Below are positions 39,864 through 47,996 of a stretch of DNA of 64,000 nt, in pieces. The position numbers and the translations under genes are program-made. The DNA is from Acinetobacter sedimenti (GTDB lineage: Bacteria > Pseudomonadota > Gammaproteobacteria > Pseudomonadales > Moraxellaceae), in assembly GCF_022601685.1 (NCBI RefSeq), contig NZ_JAKUML010000007.1, positions 1-64,000 of the forward strand, written 5' to 3'. Below the pieces are notes generated by a model, which was not told where the DNA came from, did no database searches, and worked only from the letters and a program-made list of their open reading frames with translations. Within the stretch, counting starts at the first letter, position 1, and each line of letters opens with the position of its first letter.

Positions 39864-40466
39864 ATGTATAGCGATCGCTTTAGTTTCCTTGTGCAAAAGT
39901 TGCGTTTATTGCCCAGTGTTGGCTCCAAGTCTGCACAGCGTATGGCATTGCATTTATTGATGCGACAACGTGTTGGTGCGTTGGAACTCGCTCAAGCAAT
40001 CACCGATGCAGTAGAACATATTCATGAGTGTTCAGTCTGTCATTCATTGACCGAGCTTGACGTTTGTGAGATCTGCTTGGATACCGAGCGAGATCAGCAA
40101 GTACTGTGTGTGGTGGAATCGCCTGCAGATGTGTTTGCGATTGAGCATAGTGGTAGTTTCAAAGGGCGTTATCATGTGTTACATGGGCATTTATCACCAC
40201 TAGATGGGATTGGTCCTGAAGAGGTGGGGATTCCGCATTTACTGCAACGCTTGAGTGATGGGCAAATTCAAGAAATTATTCTTGCCACCAATGCCACGGT
40301 AGAAGGTCAAGCGACAGCGCATTATTTGGTCGAGGCGTGTCGCCAGCTGCCAGTTCGGATTAGTCGGATTGCACAAGGTGTACCGCAGGGCGGTGAGCTT
40401 GAATATGTCGATAGTCATACCTTGCATCAGGCGTTGACGCATCGTTTGATGCTCAATCAGGATTAA
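39864..40466 (+). CDS. recR: Recombination mediator RecR
   Basis: Part of the RecFOR loader of RecA onto gapped DNA. 200 residues: helix-hairpin-helix near the N-terminus (LRLLPSVGSKSAQRMALHLL), four-Cys zinc motif (CSVCHSLTELDVCEIC), Toprim domain (LCVVESPADVFAIE) and a C-terminal RIAQGVPQGGELEYVD with the Walker-B-like region. Standard length. Confidence 0.95.
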   Translation: MYSDRFSFLVQKLRLLPSVGSKSAQRMALHLLMRQRVGALELAQAITDAVEHIHECSVCHSLTELDVCEICLDTERDQQVLCVVESPADVFAIEHSGSFKGRYHVLHGHLSPLDGIGPEEVGIPHLLQRLSDGQIQEIILATNATVEGQATAHYLVEACRQLPVRISRIAQGVPQGGELEYVDSHTLHQALTHRLMLNQD

Positions 40467-40557
40467 GTTGCTGTAGCGAAGTCTGTGTTCAGGTTCAGGC
40501 TTAGATTTACTTTTATAATTTGTATTATCAATACTGTGTTATTGATTAAGGAATTTT

Positions 40558-41691
40558 ATGCACTATAAATGGATTGCATCGCAAGCAGAATTGCCTGCAA
40601 TCAGTGAAAAATTAAAACAAAGTGCAAGCCATGCGCTCGATACCGAGTTTATCAAGATCGATACGCTGTACCCAAAATTAGGTGTATTACAGATCAATGT
40701 TGATGAGCAAGTGTATTTGGTTGATGGCAATCTTGATCTATCAATACTTTGGCAAGCAATTTTTGAGGCAAAGCAAAATATTTTCCATGCTTGCGGAGAA
40801 GATGTTGACCTCATTTATCATTATGCACAGCAAAAGCCACTGACCAATATTTTTGATACCCAAGTCGCTATGGCGTATCTCGGCTATGGTATGCAGATTG
40901 GTTATCAGCCTGCGGTGGAAACCATTCTAAATATTCAAGTGGAAAAAGATCAAACGCGTTCAGATTGGTTGGCACGTCCACTGACCCAAGAGCAAGCGCA
41001 GTATGCCGCAAATGATGTGTTGTATTTACAGCAACTTGCTGATCATTTAATTGATGATTTAAAAGATAAAAATTTATATAAGTATGTGCTAGAGGATTGC
41101 CAAAACTATTGCCAATCCTTAGCGCAAAATTATTCTCCTGAAGATGCTTATTTGGATATGGCGAACTTTCGACATAGTTCCAAACAACTGACGCAACTCA
41201 AACAGCTGATGACATGGCGAGAAGAACTTGCACTTCGAGAGAATAAGCCACGCAGTTATATCCTCAAAAATGGCACGATTCAAAAAATCTTGGAACGTCA
41301 TCCAAAGACACTTCACCAGTTGGCGAGTCAGTATGAGATTCGTTCGAGTGTTTTGCGTGAACACGGCAAACATATTTTAAGCTTAATCAATGACTTACCA
41401 GACCAATCAACATGGCTAAAACGGCTACCTAGACCTTGCCGTTATCAGCTCAAAGAAACCAGTGTGGCGATTGAACAGTTATTACAAAATGTCAGCCAAG
41501 AGTTATCTGTACCAATGGATATTTTGGTTCGCAAAAAATGGATGACACAACTTCAAGTCTTTGCAACGCAAGATCAGTCAAATTTAGATCAATTGAATCC
41601 TTATTTGTTAGGTTGGCGTTTGGAATGTGTGACCAAGCCAATTCTTGCCTTAATTGCTCAGGATATGGAAGCACAGCCACAGTCTGTTTAG
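40558..41691 (+). CDS. rnd: Ribonuclease D
   Basis: 3'-5' exoribonuclease for tRNA maturation. 377 residues: DEDDy exonuclease domain at about 1-170 with ALDTEFIKI (Asp, Glu), ACGEDVDLIYH and QYAANDVLYL (Tyr/Asp motif), then an HRDC domain around 205-285 (LMTWREELALRENKPRSYIL). The ATG at 40558 follows AAGGAATTTT. It is followed by the tandem-repeat intergenic region. Confidence 0.93.
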   Translation: MHYKWIASQAELPAISEKLKQSASHALDTEFIKIDTLYPKLGVLQINVDEQVYLVDGNLDLSILWQAIFEAKQNIFHACGEDVDLIYHYAQQKPLTNIFDTQVAMAYLGYGMQIGYQPAVETILNIQVEKDQTRSDWLARPLTQEQAQYAANDVLYLQQLADHLIDDLKDKNLYKYVLEDCQNYCQSLAQNYSPEDAYLDMANFRHSSKQLTQLKQLMTWREELALRENKPRSYILKNGTIQKILERHPKTLHQLASQYEIRSSVLREHGKHILSLINDLPDQSTWLKRLPRPCRYQLKETSVAIEQLLQNVSQELSVPMDILVRKKWMTQLQVFATQDQSNLDQLNPYLLGWRLECVTKPILALIAQDMEAQPQSV

Positions 41692-41725
41692 CATAAAGTT
41701 TTACGATCATTGAAATTGACGCAGT

Positions 41726-41844
41726 GTTTATTTTCAAACTATGTATATTTTCAAACTGTGTATATTTCGAAATTACGTATATTTCGAAGCTAGGTATATT
41801 TCGAAACTAGGTATATTTTCAAACTAGGTGAACTTTGAAACCGT
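41726..41844. repeat. Seven-unit 17-bp direct tandem repeat
   Basis: Seven contiguous 17-base units begin at 41726, 41743, 41760, 41777, 41794, 41811 and 41828. The consensus is GTATATTTCGAAACTAG; several units have TTTTCAAA or TTTGAAA at the centre, so each unit holds a TTCGAA/TTYRAA near-palindrome. The first and last units are the most diverged, as expected of an array growing in the middle. The array is in the rnd-ycgL gap (41692-42063), which otherwise shows no gene. Confidence 0.92.
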
Positions 41845-42063
41845 AACTTTGCAGTCACCATTTGCAATACTTCGTAAGACATTTCGGTGTATGCTGAATT
41901 TAACTAGGGATAAGTTGTGCTTTGAATCATTTATTCTGCGTGGCGTAAGCTAAGAAGTTTAGGTTCAAATTTAGACTTAAAAAATGCTTCAAGTTATAAT
42001 TCGCCATAGTTTTGGTTTTTTCAAACTCAATTTTCCCTCAAATAACATAAATGAGTAACGCAG

Positions 42064-42390
42064 ATGATTTGTGATATTTATCGATCAAGCAAACGTGATG
42101 AGATGTATCTCTACGTAGCACGTTCAAATGTGCAGGGTGAAAGTCAAGCAGATGCCGATAGCGATCATGCTACGGATCCTTTTGCTAAAGTCCCTGAAAG
42201 CATGCAAAAAGCGTTTGGTCGAGCAACATTTGTCATGCAACTTGAGCTCACTCAAGAGCGTAAGTTGGCACGAGTATCTACCATGCGTGTACTCGATGCA
42301 CTACAGACTCAAGGCTATTTTGTGCAGATGCCACCAGATGGTTTGATTAACCCGAATGCTGTTGCGCCTGAAGGTTTGCGAGGAGCATAA
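42064..42390 (+). CDS. YcgL domain-containing protein
   Basis: 108-residue cytoplasmic protein starting [20 protein letters not shown], the recognised YcgL family opening, with the conserved core ([40 protein letters not shown] and MPPDG). The biochemical role of the family is not established, though its structure is known as a small alpha/beta fold. The next gene begins 2 bases after its stop, and a MoxR/VWA pair follows. Confidence 0.85.
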   Translation: MICDIYRSSKRDEMYLYVARSNVQGESQADADSDHATDPFAKVPESMQKAFGRATFVMQLELTQERKLARVSTMRVLDALQTQGYFVQMPPDGLINPNAVAPEGLRGA

Positions 42391-42392
42391 AT

Positions 42393-42797
42393 ATGGATCA
42401 GATCTTAGCTGGATTGCAGTCTTGGTGGTATAGTTTTCTCAGCTTATTTGACACCATTCCAGAAGACACCATTGCTGTCACTGTCTATGTTGGTGGAACG
42501 ATCATTGCGCTATGTTGTTGGTATAGCGTAGCAAAGCGATTACCAAGCCCATTAGGCGCGTTGACGTGGATTATTTTGTTTGCCTGCTTGTCGACACCGA
42601 CCGTTTCAGAGGGTGAAAATGCAGGACTTGCACCAGCACTGATCGGGATGATTTTTGGAATTTTAACAAAAGAGCAGAATCTAATTTGGTCGAATCTCTC
42701 AGCAATTTTATTTGTGGCAGCGATCTGCTTTTTGGTGATGTTTTTTTGGTCCCGCTATCAAAATCAACGTAAAAATCTGCAGCAACACTCACGCTAA
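42393..42797 (+). CDS. Small inner-membrane protein of unknown function
   Basis: 134 residues with three or four hydrophobic segments (about 28-46, 55-70, 78-95 and 100-120) and a basic C-terminal tail (RYQNQRKNLQQHSR). It is tightly spaced after ycgL (2 bases) and 88 bases before the MoxR ATPase gene, so it is probably co-transcribed. I do not recognise the family. Confidence 0.65.
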   Translation: MDQILAGLQSWWYSFLSLFDTIPEDTIAVTVYVGGTIIALCCWYSVAKRLPSPLGALTWIILFACLSTPTVSEGENAGLAPALIGMIFGILTKEQNLIWSNLSAILFVAAICFLVMFFWSRYQNQRKNLQQHSR

Positions 42798-42885
42798 TAC
42801 AGCGTAATGCGAAATATCGGTCAATGCCTTTTCGCAAAAAATTTGTTTCACTAGAATTCATCAATTGGATTGAATAGGACATTTC

Positions 42886-43731
42886 ATGCAAACACAACAA
42901 TTTGAAGGCACTTCACAATACATCGCCACAGAAAGTTTAAAGTTGGCAGTCAATGCTTCTCGAACTTTGCAAAAACCATTGTTGGTCAAAGGCGAGCCGG
43001 GTACAGGGAAAACCTTGTTGGCGGAGCAAGTGGCAGATAGTTTGGGCATGAAGTTGATCACGTGGCACATCAAATCGACCACCAAAGCACAGCAAGGCTT
43101 ATACGAATATGATGCAGTGTCACGTCTGCGTGATAGTCAGCTTGGCGATGATCGTGTTTATGATATTAAAAACTACATCAAACCTGGGAAATTATGGGAA
43201 GCCTTCACCAGTGAAGAGCGTTGTGTGCTGTTGATTGATGAAATTGATAAGGCAGATATTGAATTTCCAAATGACTTATTGCATGAACTGGATCGTATGG
43301 CATTTTACGTGTATGAAACCGGTGAAACCATCAGCGCAAGCCAACGTCCAATCGTGATTATTACCTCAAATAATGAAAAAGAATTGCCAGATGCGTTCTT
43401 GCGTCGTTGTTTCTTCCATTACATCGAATTCCCTGATGAAGCGACCATGCGTCAAATCATTGATGTGCATTTTGAAAATATTAATAACACGCTCGTGTCG
43501 GAAGCACTCCAAGTTTTCTTTAAACTGCGTGATGTTCCAGGTTTGAAAAAGCCACCGTCAACCAGCGAATTGATTGATTGGTTACGACTACTCATGGCAG
43601 ATGATGTACCTGAAGATGTACTGCGCAATCGTGATAAGAGCTCAGCGATTCCGCCGATGTATGGTGCATTACTCAAAAATGAACAAGATGTACAGTTGCT
43701 TGAGCGTTTAGCCTTTATGTCACGTCGCTAA
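42886..43731 (+). CDS. MoxR-type AAA+ ATPase
   Basis: 281-residue AAA+ protein: Walker A GEPGTGKTLLAEQ, Walker B CVLLIDEIDKAD, sensor 1 PIVIITSNNEKELPDAFLRR with arginine finger. MoxR ATPases act as chaperone-like partners of von Willebrand factor A proteins, here encoded 24 bases downstream. Their client is unknown; no obvious metalloenzyme subunits are adjacent. Confidence 0.9.
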   Translation: MQTQQFEGTSQYIATESLKLAVNASRTLQKPLLVKGEPGTGKTLLAEQVADSLGMKLITWHIKSTTKAQQGLYEYDAVSRLRDSQLGDDRVYDIKNYIKPGKLWEAFTSEERCVLLIDEIDKADIEFPNDLLHELDRMAFYVYETGETISASQRPIVIITSNNEKELPDAFLRRCFFHYIEFPDEATMRQIIDVHFENINNTLVSEALQVFFKLRDVPGLKKPPSTSELIDWLRLLMADDVPEDVLRNRDKSSAIPPMYGALLKNEQDVQLLERLAFMSRR

Positions 43732-43755
43732 GTACAAGCAGACGAGGGCAGAAGA

Positions 43756-44943
43756 ATGTTTATTCGTTTATTTTACAAACTGCGCAAATATGGCGTACCA
43801 GTCACTACTCGTGAGTTGATTGACCTCAATCAAGCCATTGCGAGTGGCGTGATCTTTGCCGATCAAGAAGAATTTTATCAATTGGCTCGTACCGTCATGG
43901 TCAAAGACGAGCGTTACTTTGATAAATTTGATCGAGCCTTTAAAGATTATTTTGAAGGCATTGAAAGTTTTGATATTGATGATTTACTCAATCAAGTCAA
44001 ACATTTGCCTAAAGATTGGTTTGATCTTGAACTTTTAGAGAAGCATCTAACGCCTGAACAACGAGAAGAATTGCTTAAAGCGGGATCACTCGAAGAATTG
44101 ATGAAAATGTTGGAAGAACGCTTGCGTGAACAACATAAAAAACATCAAGGTGGAAATCGTATGATCGGCACAGGTGGTACATCGCCATTTGGTGCATTCG
44201 GTGATCATCCTGAAGGTGTGCGCATCGGTGGCCCAGGGCGTAAAAAGTCTGCGGTGAAGGTGTGGGAACAACGCAAATATCAAAACCTCGATGATGATCA
44301 AATACTCGGTACACGTCAGATGCAAATGGCACTGCGTCGTCTGCGTAAGTTTGCCCGTCAAGGCGCAGAAGAAGAGCTCGATATAGATTCCACTATTCAA
44401 AAAACGGCACAAAAGGGCATTTTGGATGTACAAATGGTGCCAGAGCGCCGTAACCGCATCAAAGTACTGATGTTATTTGATATTGGCGGTTCGATGGATG
44501 CGTATATTGCTCAGTGTGAAAAACTCTTTAGTGCAGCCAAGACTGAGTTTAAAACTTTAGAATATTTTTATTTTCATAATTGTCTGTATGACTATGTCTG
44601 GAAAGACAATAACCGTCGTCAAAGTAGCCGTATGGAAACTTTTGATTTGTTTAATACCTATGGCAAAGACTATCGGGTGATCGTGGTCGGTGATGCAAGT
44701 ATGGCACCGTATGAGCTATTTTCTGAAGGTGGTTCGGTGGAATATATGAATGCGGAAACAGGTGTGGTGTGGCTACAACGTCTGCGCAAACATTTTGAAA
44801 AAACAGCGTGGCTCAATCCTGAAGAACAAAATTATTGGCAATATACCCAGACCATTCAAGGCATTAAACAAGTCTTTGAAGATCATATGTATCCAATGAC
44901 GCTGAAAGGTCTTGAGGATATGACGAAATATTTGTCACGTTAA
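43756..44943 (+). CDS. VWA domain-containing CoxE-like protein
   Basis: 395 residues, no signal peptide. The C-terminal von Willebrand A domain has a MIDAS motif LMLFDIGGSMDAYI (Asp-x-Gly-x-Ser, a variant of DxSxS), which suggests weakened or altered metal binding. The middle is a charged, basic segment (REQHKKHQGGNRMIGTGG). It pairs with the MoxR ATPase upstream. CoxE-like proteins help assemble or regulate multiprotein enzymes; the client here is not apparent. Confidence 0.85.
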   Translation: MFIRLFYKLRKYGVPVTTRELIDLNQAIASGVIFADQEEFYQLARTVMVKDERYFDKFDRAFKDYFEGIESFDIDDLLNQVKHLPKDWFDLELLEKHLTPEQREELLKAGSLEELMKMLEERLREQHKKHQGGNRMIGTGGTSPFGAFGDHPEGVRIGGPGRKKSAVKVWEQRKYQNLDDDQILGTRQMQMALRRLRKFARQGAEEELDIDSTIQKTAQKGILDVQMVPERRNRIKVLMLFDIGGSMDAYIAQCEKLFSAAKTEFKTLEYFYFHNCLYDYVWKDNNRRQSSRMETFDLFNTYGKDYRVIVVGDASMAPYELFSEGGSVEYMNAETGVVWLQRLRKHFEKTAWLNPEEQNYWQYTQTIQGIKQVFEDHMYPMTLKGLEDMTKYLSR

Positions 44944-45355
44944 AAGATGACTTTCCACCGCAGATAAATTCGTTAAACAGATGGTTTTTCGAAGTTCACA
45001 GACAAAATAAAGGTCAGTCAAGATGCGAGGCTTAACTGACCTGAGTCTTCGATTTGGGACGTGCATAAGATGCCATTATTACCACGTCGCAAACTTGAGA
45101 AAATGATCATCATTGTGAATATCGAATCCATTGATCTAAATGGCTAACTGCGGATGCCGTGCAAATTAGACTTTAGAATAGATCAGAGAGAATATGATCA
45201 ATGTTATTCTATAAACGCTATAGTGATGGGATTGGTTGACAAGATATTTAGAAAAATTTGAATATTTTTGCCATTTTTTTAAGTTAAAATTTAAAATCCA
45301 ATCTATTCATCAACTTATCCAAATCACCTTAAATCAATCATTCTGTGAAAATCTT
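44944..45355. other. 412-bp intergenic region with an imperfect inverted repeat
   Basis: No coding region I can support. At 45011-45042 AGGTCAGT and ACTGACCT pair, extended inward by AAG/CTT after one mismatch, with an 8-nt loop. There is no T-run after it, so it is not a clear terminator; it could be a structured RNA or an operator. The right half (about 45240-45355) is very AT-rich and likely holds the promoter of the next gene. Confidence 0.35.
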
Positions 45356-45793
45356 ATGAAACAATCGTTGCCTTATATCATCTATTTTCTGTGTTGGTTG
45401 ATCGCACTGACTTTTGCACTTGGTGCACTAGGTATGCTACTTCCTCAAGTATTTAGTGTGTTGGTGCTTTTACCGTACATGATCAGTTTTTATTTGATGG
45501 CGAGGCATTTCGTCAAAAAGATGAAAGATGCTCCTGATATGACAACACGATGGCACCTCAGTATAGGCTGTGCCACTGCGTTTTGGTTTTATAGCATCAT
45601 TGCAGGGATTGTCGGCATTTTCTTATTGCAGGGTAGTGTGGACTTCGCACCGATCGCACATGCGCTCAGTAGTACAGCATTTGTTTTTGTTTTCTTATCA
45701 ATCTTCTTAATGGTGAATGCGTTTTTGGTGTTGCTTGGTTTTTGGTTTTTGGGTAAGCCGACGCAGATGATGTTAAATAAATACAACCAATAA
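45356..45793 (+). CDS. Four-helix inner-membrane protein, Acinetobacter-type family
   Basis: I chose the ATG at 45356 (MKQSLPYIIYFLCW), giving 145 residues; the open frame extends to 45236 but the added residues are not membrane-like. Four hydrophobic helices are evident (about 6-28, 32-50, 72-92, 108-133). It resembles a small four-helix membrane family common in Acinetobacter, with no known role. It ends at a strong bidirectional terminator shared with the convergent OmpA-family gene. Confidence 0.68.
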   Translation: MKQSLPYIIYFLCWLIALTFALGALGMLLPQVFSVLVLLPYMISFYLMARHFVKKMKDAPDMTTRWHLSIGCATAFWFYSIIAGIVGIFLLQGSVDFAPIAHALSSTAFVFVFLSIFLMVNAFLVLLGFWFLGKPTQMMLNKYNQ

Positions 45794-45817
45794 ATTTAGC
45801 CCTTATCACAACAATAA

Positions 45818-45843
45818 AAAAATCACGCCGAAGCGTGATTTTT
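45818..45843. terminator. Bidirectional terminator
   Basis: AAAAATCACGC and GCGTGATTTTT form an 11-bp stem with a CGAA tetraloop, flanked by A and T runs, between two convergent genes. Confidence 0.88.
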
Positions 45844-45859
45844 ATTGCATATATTTTGC

Positions 45860-46926
45860 TTATGGAGCAGCAAAGCTAATACGACGGTTACGGAATTTCC
45901 CTTGATCTGTTGCATTATCAGCAACTGGTTGGCTAGAACCTGCACCAGTAGAAGTCAATGCTGTCGAAGGTACACCTTGCTCAACAAGATATTCTTTCAC
46001 CGCATCAGCACGTTCTTGAGATAAAGTCACGTTTTGGTTTTCATTACCAGTCGAGTCTATGTGACCTGTAATGTTCAATGCCGCATTTGGAATGACTTTC
46101 ATCACTTCAACCGCTTTGTTTAGCACGACTTCATTTTCGTCAGGAATATCATCGCTACCGACTTCAAAGTTGATCACTTGAAGATTCAATGCATTCGCAA
46201 GATCGGCAGGCGTTGAGTTTGCATCAAGTGCATCTAACGCATTCATGGCAACTTGGACACTTTGATCAACAGTCGATTGCACATCTAAAGTTTGCGCACC
46301 TTCAACTGTTACACCTGTTAGTGTGCCTTGCAATTGGCTAACTAAATTGTTTAATGCAGTTGCATCAGGCGCATTCACAATCACTTTGCCATCTTTAAAT
46401 TCAGCTGAAGCATTTGGTACAGCTTTGATTTGTGTCAATGCGGCTTCAAGATTTTCTTGACCTACAAGTGTCATAGCATTGTTATCATCGACTTGAATGT
46501 TGTCACATTTTTCACTTGTACCAAAGACATTGGCTACAGCATCGAGAATGTTGTCTTTTAGAGCTTGATCGCCAACCTCACCGCCACAGGCATAGACTTC
46601 ATTGCCTTCACATGTCGTAATGTTGAAGCTTGAAAAGTCTTTATTTGCATCATCTGTAGGCACAGGAGCAACTTGTCCAGTGGTCGCATTTTCCGCAGGA
46701 GCGGTTGCTTTATTGTCATTACAACCACGCCATAAGAAGAAAATACTCAAACCGAGGAGTAATAAACCGATTAGAGTTAACAAGCCTTTTAATTCGCCAC
46801 CTGAGTTTTTTCGTTTGTCGTTGACGAATAGTTAGACGTTGTAGCCGTGCTTTCATATTCTTGCCTGCTTGGATTATTCAGTACATGAGGTAATACAGCT
46901 GATTTTATCTGTTCGACGATATCCAT
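45860..46926 (-). CDS. OmpA-family peptidoglycan-binding protein, apparently frameshifted near the N-terminus
   Basis: The main frame (45860-46783) encodes a membrane helix (LTLIGLLLLGLSIFFLW), a middle region resembling two BON-type modules (LEAALTQIKAVPNASAEFKD), and an OmpA C-terminal domain (NLQVINFEVGSDDIPDENEV, NITGHIDSTGNENQN, LSQERADAVKEYL, RNRRISF). It has no ATG or ribosome site. Just upstream a 45-codon frame starts at 46926 (MDIVEQIKSAVLPHVLNN) with a strong GGAGG and stops at 46789. Adding one A to the AAAAAA run near 46805 joins the two into one protein of about 350 residues. So the true start is probably 46926, with a sequencing error, a mutation, or a -1 frameshift between. 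Confidence 0.72.
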
Positions 46927-47356
46927 AATGGATCCTCCAGTGTCGCTTATTTTTTTGAACCGTAAGGAACATATAAAATTTAAATAACAAGTTCATCAAA
47001 TAATAATGCTTTGTCTTTACGATTCCTTATCGCAAAAGTTTTTAAAAGATCAAAAAGTTGTTAATGACAACTTCGTAATCCATATAACATGTTCATCATA
47101 ATTAAAAAGTGTGCGCTAGTTCAGTTTTTATTTAGTACACTTTGTAATCAAATTGTGAGTTGTTCTTTACAATTGTTTGTCAAATAAGGAGAAATTACGA
47201 GCAAGCTTTGATATTCCTAAGAATCAAAATTATACGAAGGAAGTGGCTCGTCGCTATTCCATCTCGATCATTTTTTCTGTAAAATAGCGCATCCCTTACC
47301 TGCAGGTCGTATTGCATGGTGCAATCGAGCCGAACAGGTATCTAAAAGAGGTTGTT
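46927..47356. promoter_or_regulatory. Intergenic region with structured leader of rpmI-rplT
   Basis: 430 bases, mostly AT-rich and without a gene. In its last 60 bases the likely mRNA leader folds: ACCTG (47298-47302) pairs with CAGGT (47335-47339), enclosing TCG-ATTGCA (47307-47316) pairing with TGCAAT-CGA (47320-47328) around TGG. Such leaders carry autoregulation by L20 in many bacteria. A TAAAAT at 47280-47285 could be the -10. infC, which commonly precedes rpmI, is not present here. Confidence 0.55.
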
Positions 47357-47554
47357 ATGGCAGTTAAGTTAAAAACTCGCCGTGGTGCAGCTAAACGCTT
47401 CAAAGCGACTGCAAACGGTTTTAAACGCAAGCAAGCGTTCAAACGTCACATCTTGACCAAAAAATCTGCAAAGCGTATTCGTCAATTACGCGGCTGTGTA
47501 ATGGTTCATGTTTCTGATATGAACTCAGTTCGTCGTATGTGCCCATACATCTAA
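47357..47554 (+). CDS. rpmI: 50S ribosomal protein L35
   Basis: 65 residues, [20 protein letters not shown], basic with the typical [20 protein letters not shown]. The start at 47357 has AAAGAGG upstream. It is co-transcribed with rplT 11 bases downstream and preceded by the structured leader; infC is not adjacent. Confidence 0.97.
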   Translation: MAVKLKTRRGAAKRFKATANGFKRKQAFKRHILTKKSAKRIRQLRGCVMVHVSDMNSVRRMCPYI

Positions 47555-47565
47555 GGAGATTTTAA

Positions 47566-47925
47566 ATGGCTCGTGTAAAACGTGGTGTAGTGGCGCATCG
47601 CCGTCACAAGAAAATTCTTGCTCGTGCAAAAGGTTACTATGGTGCGCGTTCACGTGTTTATCGTGTAGCGTTCCAAGCTGTGATCAAAGCTGGTCAATAT
47701 GCTTACCGTGACCGTCGTCAGAAAAAACGTCAATTCCGCGCTTTGTGGATTTCACGTATCAATGCTGGTGCACGTCAAAATGGTCTGTCATATAGCCGTA
47801 TGATTGATGGCTTGAAAAAAGCTCAAGTAATCATCGACCGTCGCGTATTGGCTGACATCGCTTATCATGATGCGGTTGCATTTGCTGCTTTGGCTGAAAA
47901 AGCGAAAGGTGCATTGGCTGCTTAA
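47566..47925 (+). CDS. rplT: 50S ribosomal protein L20
   Basis: 119 residues, [20 protein letters not shown] with the expected long basic N-terminal extension and [18 protein letters not shown] core. Start has AAGGAG. L20 is the autoregulator in many rpmI-rplT operons. It ends with a strong terminator; pheS does not follow. Confidence 0.97.
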   Translation: MARVKRGVVAHRRHKKILARAKGYYGARSRVYRVAFQAVIKAGQYAYRDRRQKKRQFRALWISRINAGARQNGLSYSRMIDGLKKAQVIIDRRVLADIAYHDAVAFAALAEKAKGALAA

Positions 47926-47938
47926 GTCATTGATATTA

Positions 47939-47965
47939 AAAAAACGCACTCTATGTGCGTTTTTT
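47939..47965. terminator. Bidirectional terminator after rplT
   Basis: AAAAAACGCAC and GTGCGTTTTTT form an 11-bp stem with a 5-nt loop. It lies between convergent rplT and apbC. Confidence 0.88.
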
Positions 47966-47996
47966 TATGCCTGTAAGTTTATAATGGAAAAGCGAA

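Noticed and set aside
41726..41844. CRISPR array
   Set aside because: Units are contiguous 17-bp copies without unique spacers, and no cas genes are present.
44944..45355. tRNA gene
   Set aside because: The hairpin has no companion arms, TTCGA loop context or CCA-compatible acceptor stem.
45236..45355. N-terminal extension of the four-helix membrane protein
   Set aside because: The 40 added residues are AT-driven and charged, unlike a membrane protein start; the ATG at 45356 fits better.
46795..46815. Classic X-XXY-YYZ slippery heptamer in the OmpA-family gene
   Set aside because: AAAAAAC is present but its phase relative to the upstream frame (GAA AAA ACT) does not match the tandem-slip arrangement; single-base loss is simpler.
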